From positions 1-6,326 of the forward strand of contig CALMAR010000211.1 of the NCBI GenBank assembly GCA_937859855.1: a stretch of DNA of 6,326 nt, in the 5' to 3' direction. Under the pieces are notes generated by a model, which worked only from the letters and a program-made list of their open reading frames with translations, made no database searches and had not been told where the DNA came from. A program made the position numbers and the translations under genes. The DNA comes from an uncultured Kineosporia sp. GTDB taxonomy: Bacteria > Actinomycetota > Actinomycetes > Actinomycetales > Kineosporiaceae. Shown in pieces: positions 1 through 6,326 of the stretch. Every line of letters starts with the position of its first letter. Positions within the stretch are counted from its first letter, which is position 1.

Positions 1-340
1 GGCCCCGCACCGGCCGCCCCCGGCCATCGATCAAGCCGGTCTGGCGGGCCAGCGCCTCACCATCGCGCACCACCCGGACGACGTACCGGCTGCCGCGGCG
101 CAGGCCACCGGGCGCCAGCACCACGATGTCGCTGCTGTGCCCGAACACATCGGAGATGTCCCGGCGCAGCCGGCGGGCGGCCTGGGCGGTGTCGAGCTCG
201 GCCTCGATCACGATCCGCCCGCTGACGATGTGCAGCGCCGAAGCGAACCGCAGCATCGCGGAAACCTCCGCCTTCCGGCAGCACGGTTTGGTGATCTGCA
301 ACCGGCTGAGCTCATCCTTCACCAGGGCCGTCAATGCCAT
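1..340 (-). CDS. whiA: WhiA sporulation/division transcription regulator, N-terminal part (runs off left edge)
   Basis: The reverse complement from ATG at 340 reads [15 protein letters not shown]..., followed by [22 protein letters not shown] and [11 protein letters not shown], then [10 protein letters not shown]. This is the conserved start of WhiA. About 113 codons are present; the family is usually a little over 300 residues, so the rest of the LAGLIDADG-like domain and the C-terminal helix-turn-helix DNA-binding domain lie beyond the window. In Streptomyces WhiA acts with WhiB to activate division and sporulation genes; homologues occur in most Gram-positive bacteria, including non-sporulating ones. 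The ATG is supported by an AGGA Shine-Dalgarno 8 nt upstream and by the fit to known WhiA N-termini. It is the last visible gene of the uvrC-rapZ-yvcK-whiA series, 77 bp after yvcK, and is the only gene here with an ATG start. Identity is near certain; function in this organism is inferred from the family. Confidence 0.95.
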   Translation of the reverse strand, partial: MALTALVKDELSRLQITKPCCRKAEVSAMLRFASALHIVSGRIVIEAELDTAQAARRLRRDISDVFGHSSDIVVLAPGGLRRGSRYVVRVVRDGEALARQTGLIDGRGRPVRG

Positions 341-348
341 GAACAACA

Positions 349-352
349 TCCT
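349..352 (-). promoter_or_regulatory. Shine-Dalgarno of whiA
   Basis: AGGA on the minus strand, 8 nt before the ATG at 340. It fixes the whiA start and shows that this gene is translated from a leadered message. Confidence 0.6.
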
Positions 353-372
353 GCCACCCGGTGCAAGCAAGG

Positions 373-401
373 ATTGTGAACTCGTGAAAAGCCCTGTACA
401 A
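373..401 (-). promoter_or_regulatory. Candidate promoter for whiA in the yvcK-whiA gap
   Basis: On the minus strand a TTGTAC hexamer (401-396) is followed, after 17 nt, by CACAAT (378-373). This resembles a -35/-10 pair with optimal spacing (3/6 and 4/6 matches). Predicted initiation near 366 would give a leader of about 25 nt that contains the AGGA site. The gap is visibly more AT-rich than the flanking genes. The hexamers are weak and this is an inference; whiA may simply be co-transcribed with yvcK. Confidence 0.3.
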
Positions 402-417
402 GAACGGGATCTGGTGA

Positions 418-1386
418 TCAGTAAACCGGGACACCGGCGAACAGGTCCCGGAAGGCCGCCGCCAGCCGGAGCGGATCATGCCGGGCAGTGCCATCAGCCC
501 GGGCCACGTCCCGGACCAGTAACCGGGCTCCGGTCGCCTCGGTGACCATGGCCAGCCGCCCGGAGTGAGCGGCCAGCCGCGAGTCGGCCAGCACCGCGTC
601 GATCCGCAGCTGCGGAGCATGGGCGGTCAGCACCTCCAGGTGCGCCTCCGGGGAGAACCCTTCGGTCTCCCCCTCCTGCTGACCCAGGTTCAGGGTGACG
701 CAGATCTGGGCCCGGGTCTCCCGCAGGGCGGCGGCCAGCTGCGGTACCAGCAGGTGCGGCAGCACGCTGGTGAACCAGGAGCCGGGGCCGAGGACCACCC
801 AGTCCGCCTCCAGCACCGCCTCGACCGCTTCGGCGCACGCGGGCGGATCCTTGGGCATCAGCTGGACGCCGATCACGCGCCCCGGGGTGGTGGCCACGGC
901 CACCTGGCCGCGCACCGTGGTCAGGGCGTCCGGGTCATCCGGGTCGATGCCCAGCACGGCGGCCTCGATGTCGAGCGGCACGGCGGCCATCGGCAGGACC
1001 CGGCCCTGCGCTCCGAGCAGCCGGCCCACCCAGTCCAATCCGGCCACGGTGTCATTGAGCAGTTCCCACAGCGTGACGATGAGCAGGTTGCCCATCGCAT
1101 GATCGTGCAGGCCGCCCGCGCTGGCGAACCGGTGCTGGAGCACGTCCCGCCACAGCTGCCCCCATTCGCTGTCGTCGCACAGCGCGGAGAGCGCCATTCG
1201 CAGGTCGCCGGGCGGCAGCACACCCAGCTCGCGCCGTAATCGGCCCGAGGATCCGCCGTCGTCAGCCACCGTGACCACCGCGGTGAGCTGAGTGGTGAGA
1301 TGCCTCAGGGCGGCCAGCGAGGCGGCCAGGCCGTGGCCGCCACCCAGTGCGACGACTTTTGGCCCAACCGGCCGGGCACTGCTCAC
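418..1386 (-). CDS. yvcK: YvcK/CofD-like UDP-sugar-binding protein (gluconeogenesis factor family)
   Basis: The product is 322 aa and a full-length member of the CofD-like YvcK family. Visible blocks are [10 protein letters not shown] (11-20, glycine-rich phosphate-binding loop), [11 protein letters not shown] (41-51), [13 protein letters not shown] (54-66), HAMGNL (96-101), [20 protein letters not shown] (198-217) and GETEGFS (239-245). In Bacillus and mycobacteria the family binds UDP-GlcNAc-type sugars and is needed for normal cell-wall synthesis, cell shape or growth on gluconeogenic carbon. It is cytoplasmic, with no signal peptide or membrane segment. The GTG start is supported by a GGAAGGGA Shine-Dalgarno 6 nt upstream (1393-1400), and no in-frame ATG/GTG/TTG lies between it and the rapZ stop. 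It lies 102 bp after rapZ and in the same reading frame. Some homologues I recall carry an Arg-rich N-terminal extension that is absent here. Identity is firm; physiological role is inferred from the family. Confidence 0.95.
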   Translation of the reverse strand: MSSARPVGPKVVALGGGHGLAASLAALRHLTTQLTAVVTVADDGGSSGRLRRELGVLPPGDLRMALSALCDDSEWGQLWRDVLQHRFASAGGLHDHAMGNLLIVTLWELLNDTVAGLDWVGRLLGAQGRVLPMAAVPLDIEAAVLGIDPDDPDALTTVRGQVAVATTPGRVIGVQLMPKDPPACAEAVEAVLEADWVVLGPGSWFTSVLPHLLVPQLAAALRETRAQICVTLNLGQQEGETEGFSPEAHLEVLTAHAPQLRIDAVLADSRLAAHSGRLAMVTEATGARLLVRDVARADGTARHDPLRLAAAFRDLFAGVPVY

Positions 1387-1487
1387 GTCTGGTCCCTTCC
1401 CGCGAGCCCGGCACGGTGCCCGATACGTCGCCCGGATCGCCCGCTCACGTCTGCTTCCGTTTCCCGGCGTGGCCGGATCATTCGCAT
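1383..1487 (-). other. Possible 34-codon mini-ORF filling the rapZ-yvcK gap
   Basis: ATG at 1487 lies one base after the rapZ stop. The frame runs 34 codons to a TGA at 1385-1383, which overlaps the yvcK start in a GTGA arrangement typical of translational coupling. GGGGCGGGA before the ATG could serve as a ribosome site. The peptide would be strongly Arg-rich (MRMIRPRRETEADVS at its start). Third-position GC is only about 70%, clearly lower than in the real genes, so it may be non-coding or the relic of a former yvcK N-terminal extension. Low confidence as a gene. Confidence 0.15.
1393..1400 (-). promoter_or_regulatory. Shine-Dalgarno of yvcK
   Basis: GGAAGGGA on the minus strand, separated by 6 nt (CCAGAC) from GTG at 1386. 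It supports this GTG as the real yvcK start. Confidence 0.6.
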
Positions 1488-1488
1488 G

Positions 1489-2373
1489 TCATTCCCGCCC
1501 CATGTCGCGGTGGACGACGGTGATCGCCACCCCGGGCCCGGCCAGCCGGCCAGCCAGTTCTTCACTGATCGCGACCGACCGATGCTTACCGCCGGTACAA
1601 CCCACCGCGATCGTCGCATATCGCTTGTTTTCCCGTACATATCCGTCCAATACGGGCTGTAGGGCGGCGGCATAGCGGTCGATGAACTCGTTCGCGCCGG
1701 TCTGCTCGAGTACGTAGTCGCGGACCGGCTGATCCAGCCCGGTGTGCGGGCGCAGCTCGGGCACCCAGAAGGGGTTCGGCAGGAAGCGCACGTCGGCGAC
1801 CTGGTCGGCGTCCAGCGGAAGGCCGTACTTGAATCCGAACGACATCATCAGCACCCGGATCGCCGGAGCGCCCGTGTCGCCGAACAGAGTGATGATCTTG
1901 GCGGTGAGTTCGTGCACGTTCAGCCGGGACGTGTCGACCACCGTGTCGGCGTTGCCGCGCAGTTCACTCAGCAGAGCGCGTTCGATGCTGATTCCATCGA
2001 GCACAGTGCCATCACCCTGCAGCGGGTGAGGGCGCCGGACCGATTCGTAACGCCGGACCAGGGCGGCGTCGGTGGCGTCCAGGAACAGCAGCTGGGTCTT
2101 CACGCCGTGCTCGCGGACGTCGGCGACGGCCTGGCTGAGCGCGGTGAAGAAGGAACGGCCCCGGACGTCGACAGCGACGGCGATCCGGTGCACGGCCGGA
2201 GTGGCCTCAGCGGTCAGGTCAACCATCCGGCCGATCAGCTGCGGCGGCAGGTTGTCGACCACATACCAGTCCAGGTCCTCCAGCGCCTTGGCCGAGGTGC
2301 TGCGCCCGGCGCCGGACATGCCGGTGATCACGAGCAGCTCAGGAGCCGGGTCAGGGTCCGGCATCGTGGTCAC
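1489..2373 (-). CDS. rapZ: RapZ/YvcJ-family P-loop nucleotide-binding protein
   Basis: The product is 294 aa and full length for the family. The N-terminal kinase-like domain shows Walker [10 protein letters not shown] (18-26), VVDNLPP (38-44), a Walker-B-like LLFLDATD (95-102) and [12 protein letters not shown] (107-118). The C-terminal domain has SFGFKYGLP (178-186), [10 protein letters not shown] (194-203) and [16 protein letters not shown] (258-273), and ends HRDMGRE as in actinobacterial homologues. In E. coli RapZ is an RNA adaptor that senses glucosamine-6-phosphate and steers GlmZ/GlmY decay; in Gram-positives the GlmZ partner is absent and the protein is known mainly as a nucleotide (ATP/GTP)-binding protein. 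The start is GTG at 2373, preceded by a strong GGGAGGTGAT; an in-frame ATG three codons later (2364) is the alternative. It sits between uvrC and yvcK, its usual neighbours. Identity firm; RNA-related function here unproven. Confidence 0.95.
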   Translation of the reverse strand: MTTMPDPDPAPELLVITGMSGAGRSTSAKALEDLDWYVVDNLPPQLIGRMVDLTAEATPAVHRIAVAVDVRGRSFFTALSQAVADVREHGVKTQLLFLDATDAALVRRYESVRRPHPLQGDGTVLDGISIERALLSELRGNADTVVDTSRLNVHELTAKIITLFGDTGAPAIRVLMMSFGFKYGLPLDADQVADVRFLPNPFWVPELRPHTGLDQPVRDYVLEQTGANEFIDRYAAALQPVLDGYVRENKRYATIAVGCTGGKHRSVAISEELAGRLAGPGVAITVVHRDMGRE

Positions 2374-2377
2374 CGAT

Positions 2378-2388
2378 GATCACCTCCC
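2378..2388 (-). promoter_or_regulatory. Strong Shine-Dalgarno of rapZ
   Basis: GGGAGGTGATC on the minus strand is highly complementary to the 16S rRNA 3' end; the GGAGG core ends 9 nt before GTG at 2373. The TGA inside it (2382-2380) is also the stop of the small upstream ORF, so the two could be translationally coupled. Confidence 0.7.
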
Positions 2389-2493
2389 GGCGTTGGTGGG
2401 CTCATGGTCGCGGCTCAGCGACGGGACCAGCGCGAACATCATCAGAATGATGACGGCCCGTCCCGTCCTGCGGGCGTCAATCCAGGATCTCAC
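2380..2493 (-). CDS. Small membrane-like protein (37 aa) between uvrC and rapZ, unidentified
   Basis: GTG at 2493 overlaps the last 17 bp of uvrC in another frame and reads 37 codons to a TGA inside the rapZ ribosome site. The peptide begins [12 protein letters not shown] (positive), continues with a hydrophobic stretch [14 protein letters not shown] (13-26), and ends in a polar [11 protein letters not shown] tail, so it looks like a tiny single-span membrane protein with its positive end inside. Codon periodicity is good: about 31 of 36 sense codons after the start end in G or C, while second positions are AT-rich, as in real genes of this DNA. No clear Shine-Dalgarno precedes the GTG; internal ATGs at 2442 and 2439 are alternatives but would cut into the hydrophobic segment. 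I do not recognise the family. The hydrophobic stretch is short for a full transmembrane helix, so a chance ORF remains possible. Confidence 0.4.
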   Translation of the reverse strand: MRSWIDARRTGRAVIILMMFALVPSLSRDHEPTNAGR

Positions 2494-4489
2494 CTGTAGC
2501 CGTGTCGACCGCGAACGTGTGGCCGCTCGGAACCGCGTCGGCGTCCAGCCGAGCCAGGTCCTGACTCGCCTCGGCGGCCGGCTTGAGGGTGGCGACGACG
2601 GCGGCGGCGACCTTCGGGCCCACCCCGGGCACCGCGGCGATCTCCTCGGCCTGGGCCGACCGGATCCGCTTGACCGAGCCGAAGTGCGACAGCAGCGCCT
2701 TCTTCCGAGCCGGGCCGAGGCCGGGGACGGCGTCCAGTTCGCTGACGGTCATGGCCGCGCTGCGGCGCTGCCGATGATGGGTGATCGCGAACCGGTGGGC
2801 CTCGTCGCGGACGCGCTGCAGCAGATACAGACCCTCGCTGCTGCGCGGCAGGATCACCGGCATCTCGTCGTCGGGGACCCACACCTCCTCCAGCCGCTTG
2901 GCCAGCCCGCACAGCGCGATGTCGGAGATGCCCAGCTCACTCATCACCTGCGCCGCCGCCGCCACCTGCGGCGGGCCGCCGTCCACGACCACCAGGTTGG
3001 GTGCGTAGGCGAACCGGCGCGGTCGGCCGGTGTCCGGGTCGATCCCCTCCGCGACGACGTCGTGGTTCGCCCCGGCCAGGTCGCGCAGCTTCGCGTCCTC
3101 ATCCAGCTGGCGCCGGAACCGCCGGGTGATCACCTCGCGGATCGAGGCGACGTCGTCGCTGCCGTCGACGCTGCGGATGGTGAACTTGCGGTACTCGCTC
3201 TTGCGCGGCAGGCCATCCTCGAACACCACCATCGAGGCGACGGTGTTGGTGCCCTGCACGTGCGAGATGTCGTAGCACTCGATCCGCAGCGGCGCCTCGC
3301 TCATCTCCAGCGCGTCCTGGATCTCCTGGAGCGCCTTGGACCGGGTGGTCAAATCACCGGACCGCTTCACCTTGTGCAGGGCCAGCGCCTGGCCGGCGTT
3401 GCGGACCACGGTCTCCATCAGCGCCCGCTTGTCCCCGCGCTGCGGCACCCGGACCGAGACGTGCGACCCGCGCAGGGTGGACAGCCAGGCCTCGATGTCG
3501 GCCTGGTCGGAGGTTTCGGCCGAGACCAGCACCTCGCGCGGTACGGCGTCTCCGGTGTCGCCGTACACCTGCTGGAGCAGGTGCTCGACCAGTTCGCCGG
3601 TGCTGAGCGCCTCGACCTTCTCCACCACCCATCCGCGCTGGCCGCGAACCCGGCCGTCCCGGACATGGAACACCTGTACGGCGGCTTCGAGCTCGTCCTC
3701 GGCCAGGCCGAACACGTCGGCGTCGGTGCCGTCGGGCAGCACCACCGCGCTCTTCTCGATCGCCCGGCTGAGTGCCTGGACGTCGTCCCGCAACCGGGCG
3801 GCCCGCTCGTACTCCTGGTCGCTGGAAGCGGCCCGCATCTCCCGTTCGAGCCGGCGCACGTAGCGCTGGGTCTGGCCGCTCATGAAGTCGCAGAACTCCT
3901 CGGCCAGGCGGCGGTGATCCTCGGCACTGATTCGCCCGACACAGGGTGCCGAGCATTTGTCGATGTAGCCGAGCAAGCAGGGCCGCCCGATCTGCCCGGC
4001 TCGCTTGAAAACGCCCGCACTGCAGGTTCGCACTGGAAAGACCCGGAGCAGCAGGTCAACCGTTTCGCGAATCGCCCAGGCGTGGGCATAGGGGCCGAAG
4101 TAGCGAGTGCCTTTTCGTTTGGCCCCGCGCATCACCTGCACCCGGGGGAACTCCTCGCCCAGGGTCACGGCCAGGTACGGGTAGGACTTGTCGTCCCGGT
4201 ACTTGACGTTGAACCGCGGGTCGTACTCCTTGATCCAGGCGTATTCAAGCTGCAGGGCCTCGACCTCGGTGCTGACCGTGGTCCATTCGACGCTGCCCGC
4301 CGTGGTGACCATGGTCTGAGTGCGCGGGTGCAGGTTCGCGATATCGGCGAAGTACGAGTTGAGCCGCTGGCGTAGGCTTTTGGCCTTGCCGACGTAGATC
4401 ACCCGGCCGCCGGGATCCCGGAACCGGTACACCCCCGGGGTGTCCGGGATGGCTCCGGTGGCGGGCCGGTAAGTGGCGGGGTCAGGCAC
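2477..4489 (-). CDS. uvrC: UvrABC system endonuclease subunit UvrC
   Basis: The product is 670 aa, the usual actinobacterial length. UvrC makes both the 3' and 5' incisions around DNA lesions after UvrA-UvrB damage recognition. Domains in order: GIY-YIG nuclease (about 17-95, with [22 protein letters not shown]); a four-cysteine cluster C156, C171, C179, C183, the motif that carries an Fe-S cluster in E. coli UvrC; UVR UvrB-interaction motif (about 214-240, [14 protein letters not shown]); RNase H-like 5' nuclease with ECYDISH (D407), GSDDVAS (D445/D446), VVVDGGPPQ (D503) and RDEAHRFAI (H565); and two helix-hairpin-helix motifs (about 584-635, [13 protein letters not shown] and [13 protein letters not shown]). 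The GTG start gives [10 protein letters not shown], matching what I recall of mycobacterial UvrC. No good Shine-Dalgarno is present, but a damage-type promoter ends 7 nt upstream, suggesting a leaderless message. First gene of the cluster. Confidence 0.97.
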   Translation of the reverse strand: MPDPATYRPATGAIPDTPGVYRFRDPGGRVIYVGKAKSLRQRLNSYFADIANLHPRTQTMVTTAGSVEWTTVSTEVEALQLEYAWIKEYDPRFNVKYRDDKSYPYLAVTLGEEFPRVQVMRGAKRKGTRYFGPYAHAWAIRETVDLLLRVFPVRTCSAGVFKRAGQIGRPCLLGYIDKCSAPCVGRISAEDHRRLAEEFCDFMSGQTQRYVRRLEREMRAASSDQEYERAARLRDDVQALSRAIEKSAVVLPDGTDADVFGLAEDELEAAVQVFHVRDGRVRGQRGWVVEKVEALSTGELVEHLLQQVYGDTGDAVPREVLVSAETSDQADIEAWLSTLRGSHVSVRVPQRGDKRALMETVVRNAGQALALHKVKRSGDLTTRSKALQEIQDALEMSEAPLRIECYDISHVQGTNTVASMVVFEDGLPRKSEYRKFTIRSVDGSDDVASIREVITRRFRRQLDEDAKLRDLAGANHDVVAEGIDPDTGRPRRFAYAPNLVVVDGGPPQVAAAAQVMSELGISDIALCGLAKRLEEVWVPDDEMPVILPRSSEGLYLLQRVRDEAHRFAITHHRQRRSAAMTVSELDAVPGLGPARKKALLSHFGSVKRIRSAQAEEIAAVPGVGPKVAAAVVATLKPAAEASQDLARLDADAVPSGHTFAVDTATGEILD

Positions 4490-4496
4490 GCAACCG

Positions 4497-4519
4497 AGCC
4501 TAAGCGCTGCCGCCGACAG
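4497..4519 (-). promoter_or_regulatory. Candidate RecA-NDp/PafBC-type DNA-damage promoter of uvrC
   Basis: On the minus strand CTGTCGGCG (4519-4511), an 8-nt spacer (4510-4503), then TAGGCT (4502-4497). The actinobacterial LexA-independent damage promoter is described as TTGTCRGTG-N8-TAnnnT. The match is 7 of 9 in the upstream element, with exact spacer length and exact TA and T positions in the -10. Initiation 7-8 nt beyond the -10 falls at 4490-4489, on the uvrC GTG itself, giving a leaderless or near-leaderless transcript; this agrees with the missing Shine-Dalgarno. The consensus is established for mycobacterial recA and other repair genes; its use here is inferred. No LexA box (GAAC-N4-GTTC) is seen in the gap. 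Confidence 0.55.
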
Positions 4520-4531
4520 GTCCTAAGCACT

Positions 4532-4589
4532 GGTACGGCGAGGTACGGCGAGGTACGGCGAGGTACGGCGAGGTACGGCGAGGTACGGC
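4532..4589. repeat. 10-bp tandem repeat, 5.8 copies, in the uvrC/hydrolase divergent promoter region
   Basis: The unit GGTACGGCGA is repeated five times without any mismatch (4532-4581), followed by a partial sixth copy GGTACGGC (4582-4589). It fills about half of the 111-bp gap and ends 11 bp before the hydrolase GTG. Because 10 is not a multiple of 3, the array is open in every plus-strand frame but offers no start codon. One unit is close to one helical turn, so all GTAC cores face the same side of the DNA. It may be a slippage-prone minisatellite, an operator array or a spacer; nothing in the sequence decides between these. Confidence 0.95.
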
Positions 4590-4600
4590 ATTCTGGGGCC

Positions 4601-6326
4601 GTGACAGCGCTGCGCCAACTGATCGCCAGCCAGCTGACTCAGCGGCTGCTGGATCTGCCCGCTCCGCTGACCCGCCGCATCACCGTGCGCCGGGATCTGC
4701 AGGTTCCGATGCCGGACGGCGAACAGCTGCTGGCCGACCACTACATTCCCGGCGACGGGGCTGATCGGCCGCCCACCGTGCTGGTCCGCTCCCCGTACGG
4801 CCGGGGCGGCGCGTTCGGCTTCGTCTACGGCCGGCCCCTGGCCGAACGCGGCTTCCAAGTGCTGGTGCAGAGCGTCAGAGGCACGTCCGGATCTGGTGGC
4901 GTCTTCGATCCGTATGTCAACGAGCGGGAGGACGGACTGGCCACGGTGGCCTGGATCCGCGAGCAGCCCTGGTTCGGCGGCCAGCTGGCGATGACCGGGC
5001 TCAGTTACCTCGGTTATGCCGCCTGGGCGGTGGCCGACGACGCCGGGCTGGACGGCATCTGCATCCAGGCGATGGCCTCGGACATCTCGATGCGCACCTA
5101 CGACGGCGGCTCGTTCGCGTTGCGATCGGCGCTCAGCTGGACCCAGAACGTGCTCCTTCAGCAGTCGCGGGGGCGCAGGTTTTCGTCCTCGACGGCCGGC
5201 CCGCTTCAGCGCGGGCTGGATCATCTGCCGCTGAACGAGAGCGACCAGATCACGACCGGGCGGACGGCCGGCTGGTATCAGGACTGGCTGAGGTACCAGC
5301 CGGAGGACGACTTCTGGCGCGCCCGCGCCCACACCTGGCGGGTGGGCGCTTCTCGGGCGCCGGTGGCGATGCGGACCGGCTGGTACGACATGTTCCTGCC
5401 CTGGCAGCTGGACGACTATCAGCGGCTGGTGTCCGCACAGATCCAGCCTCGGCTGACCATCGGGCCGTGGGCGCACTCGTCGCTAGCCCTGTTCCGCGGT
5501 ACGGCCCGGGACACGGCCGGATTCCTGGGCCAGCATCTACTCGGCCAGTCTCCTGAAAATGCTTTACCGGTAAGGTATTTCGTGACCGGAGTGAACGAAT
5601 GGCGAGATGCCGGGTCATGGCCGCCAGCTGAATCCTGGCCGCAGCAGGGGACGCTGCTACGGGGGGGCCGGTTGCGGCGGGACGCCGCCGACGCCGGTGG
5701 TATCGCGATGGCGCCGCCGGTGGAAGCGGCCGGCGTGCCCGGTGCTGCGACGGCGTTCTGTTACGACCCAGCCGATCCGACTCCGGCGGTGGGCGGCGCT
5801 GCTCTGAACGACCGGAAGCCGGTCAGAGACAACCGTGAACTGGAGAATCGGCGCGACGTGATCGTCTTCACCTCACCGCCGCTGACCGAGCCGGTCGAGA
5901 TGATCGGGACGCCGATGGCCCGGATCAGCGTGTCGGCCAGCAACCCGAATCACGACCTGTTCGTGCGCCTGTGTGACGTCCGGCCGGATGGGTCGTCGAT
6001 GAACGTGTGCGACCGGTTGCTCCGGCTGGATCCGGGCCGGCAGCCGAGGCCGGGTTTCTCGATCGAGGTGCCGTCCGATGAAGGTTCACTGGGTCAGCCC
6101 AGGCACGACGTCCGGGTGGCTACCCTGCCGCTGTGGCCAGCGGCGCACCAGTTCCTGGCCGGGCACCGGATCCGGGTGCAGATCAGTGCGGGTGCCCACC
6201 CCCGGTATGCCCGTAACCCCGGCGCCGGTGAACCACTGGCCACCGCGAAACAGCTGGTGCCGAACGAGATTTCGGTGCACCACCACAGCGTTCATCAATC
6301 CACAGTCACCCTCCCGGTGACGCCAC
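4601..6326 (+). CDS. CocE/NonD-family (S15-like) alpha/beta-hydrolase, 3' end cut by window edge
   Basis: GTG at 4601 opens 575 codons without a stop up to the right edge. Characterised CocE is about 574 aa, so only a few residues are probably missing. The family hydrolyses esters or amides (cocaine esterase, cephalosporin acylases, X-Pro dipeptidyl peptidases). Visible features: VPMPDGEQLLADHYIPG (35-51, typical domain start); RSPYGR with Y66, the expected oxyanion-hole Tyr; MTGLSYLG (131-138) with nucleophile S135 in GxSYxG; a helical cap (about 145-245); TGWYDMF with D263; IGPWAHSS with H292; then a C-terminal jelly-roll domain (about 345-575, PLTEPVEMIGTPMARISVSA and HDLFVRL). Spacing of the triad is close to CocE (S117, D259, H287 as I recall). 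No signal peptide, so probably cytoplasmic. The start is the only upstream in-frame start codon; GGGG just before it is a poor ribosome site. Divergent from uvrC. Substrate cannot be told. Confidence 0.92.
   Translation, partial: MTALRQLIASQLTQRLLDLPAPLTRRITVRRDLQVPMPDGEQLLADHYIPGDGADRPPTVLVRSPYGRGGAFGFVYGRPLAERGFQVLVQSVRGTSGSGGVFDPYVNEREDGLATVAWIREQPWFGGQLAMTGLSYLGYAAWAVADDAGLDGICIQAMASDISMRTYDGGSFALRSALSWTQNVLLQQSRGRRFSSSTAGPLQRGLDHLPLNESDQITTGRTAGWYQDWLRYQPEDDFWRARAHTWRVGASRAPVAMRTGWYDMFLPWQLDDYQRLVSAQIQPRLTIGPWAHSSLALFRGTARDTAGFLGQHLLGQSPENALPVRYFVTGVNEWRDAGSWPPAESWPQQGTLLRGGRLRRDAADAGGIAMAPPVEAAGVPGAATAFCYDPADPTPAVGGAALNDRKPVRDNRELENRRDVIVFTSPPLTEPVEMIGTPMARISVSASNPNHDLFVRLCDVRPDGSSMNVCDRLLRLDPGRQPRPGFSIEVPSDEGSLGQPRHDVRVATLPLWPAAHQFLAGHRIRVQISAGAHPRYARNPGAGEPLATAKQLVPNEISVHHHSVHQSTVTLPVTP

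Noticed and set aside
430..434. GACAC, the WhiA recognition motif, near the whiA promoter region
   Set aside because: A 5-mer inside the yvcK 3' end, expected by chance many times in a window of this size; not in the intergenic region itself.
1411..1421. GGCACGGTGCC palindrome in the rapZ-yvcK gap
   Set aside because: A one-base centre cannot form a hairpin loop with the full stem, no T-tract follows, and such GC palindromes are common by chance here. It could be a protein site, but nothing supports that.
2439..2453. Perfect inverted repeat TCATCA-GAA-TGATGA in the uvrC-rapZ gap as a terminator
   Set aside because: Only a 6-bp AT-rich stem with a 3-nt loop and no T-tract; it coincides with the Ile-Ile-Leu-Met-Met codons of the small ORF.
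2449..2485. TTGACG at the uvrC stop as the -35 of a rapZ promoter
   Set aside because: No TAnnnT-like -10 is found at 16-19 nt spacing; the nearest candidate (CATTCT) is 25 nt away.
2072..4375. 767-codon plus-strand ORF across rapZ and uvrC
   Set aside because: Antisense shadow of two unambiguous genes; in high-GC DNA the frame opposite a real gene is often open. The composition (Arg, Asp, His, Leu, Pro-rich) shows no recognisable domain.
4589..4594. CATTCT as the -10 of a leaderless hydrolase promoter
   Set aside because: The position (6 nt before GTG 4601) would suit, but it lacks the first T of TAnnnT and has no supporting -35 except repeat sequence; too weak to annotate.
4523..5476. Long 317-codon minus-strand ORF opposite the hydrolase, whose N- or C-terminal part translates the tandem repeat into a decapeptide repeat
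   Set aside because: It lies antisense to a clearly recognisable CocE-like enzyme, has Arg/Pro/Gly-rich low-complexity composition without family motifs, and its repeat peptide is just the 10-bp array read in codons. High-GC antisense shadow.

Overview
This GC-rich window (third codon positions mostly G or C, with frequent GTG starts) comes from an actinobacterial chromosome. It carries the conserved uvrC-rapZ-yvcK-whiA block, read leftwards on the minus strand. The UvrC N-terminus and its actinobacterial sequence features look like mycobacterial/streptomycete homologues, but genus cannot be decided from this sequence. I see no tRNA, rRNA, CRISPR array, insertion sequence or prophage gene.

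Layout, in minus-strand transcription order: uvrC (4489 to 2477, nucleotide excision repair endonuclease); a probable 37-codon small membrane-like ORF (2493 to 2380) in the uvrC-rapZ gap; rapZ (2373 to 1489, P-loop nucleotide-binding protein); a 102-bp gap with a possible 34-codon mini-ORF (1487 to 1383); yvcK (1386 to 418, CofD-like UDP-sugar-binding family); a 77-bp gap with a candidate promoter; and the first 113 codons of whiA (340 to 1 and beyond the left edge). All genes have the same orientation, gaps are about 100 bp or less, and no convincing terminator separates them, so one operon with possible internal promoters is likely. UvrC works in DNA repair, RapZ and YvcK in cell-envelope/amino-sugar metabolic control, and WhiA in sporulation or division-gene transcription. 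The order is an ancient syntenic block rather than one pathway.

From 4601 to the right edge a divergent plus-strand gene encodes an almost complete CocE/NonD (S15-like) alpha/beta-hydrolase with an intact Ser-Asp-His triad. It lies outside the conserved block.

The 111-bp divergent intergenic region (4490-4600) is the most interesting non-coding part. It holds a good match to the actinobacterial LexA-independent DNA-damage promoter (RecA-NDp/PafBC type), placed so that uvrC would be transcribed essentially leaderless. It also holds a nearly perfect 10-bp tandem repeat of 5.8 copies directly upstream of the hydrolase. No complete new biological system is evident; the window is mostly conserved housekeeping DNA with a few local oddities.
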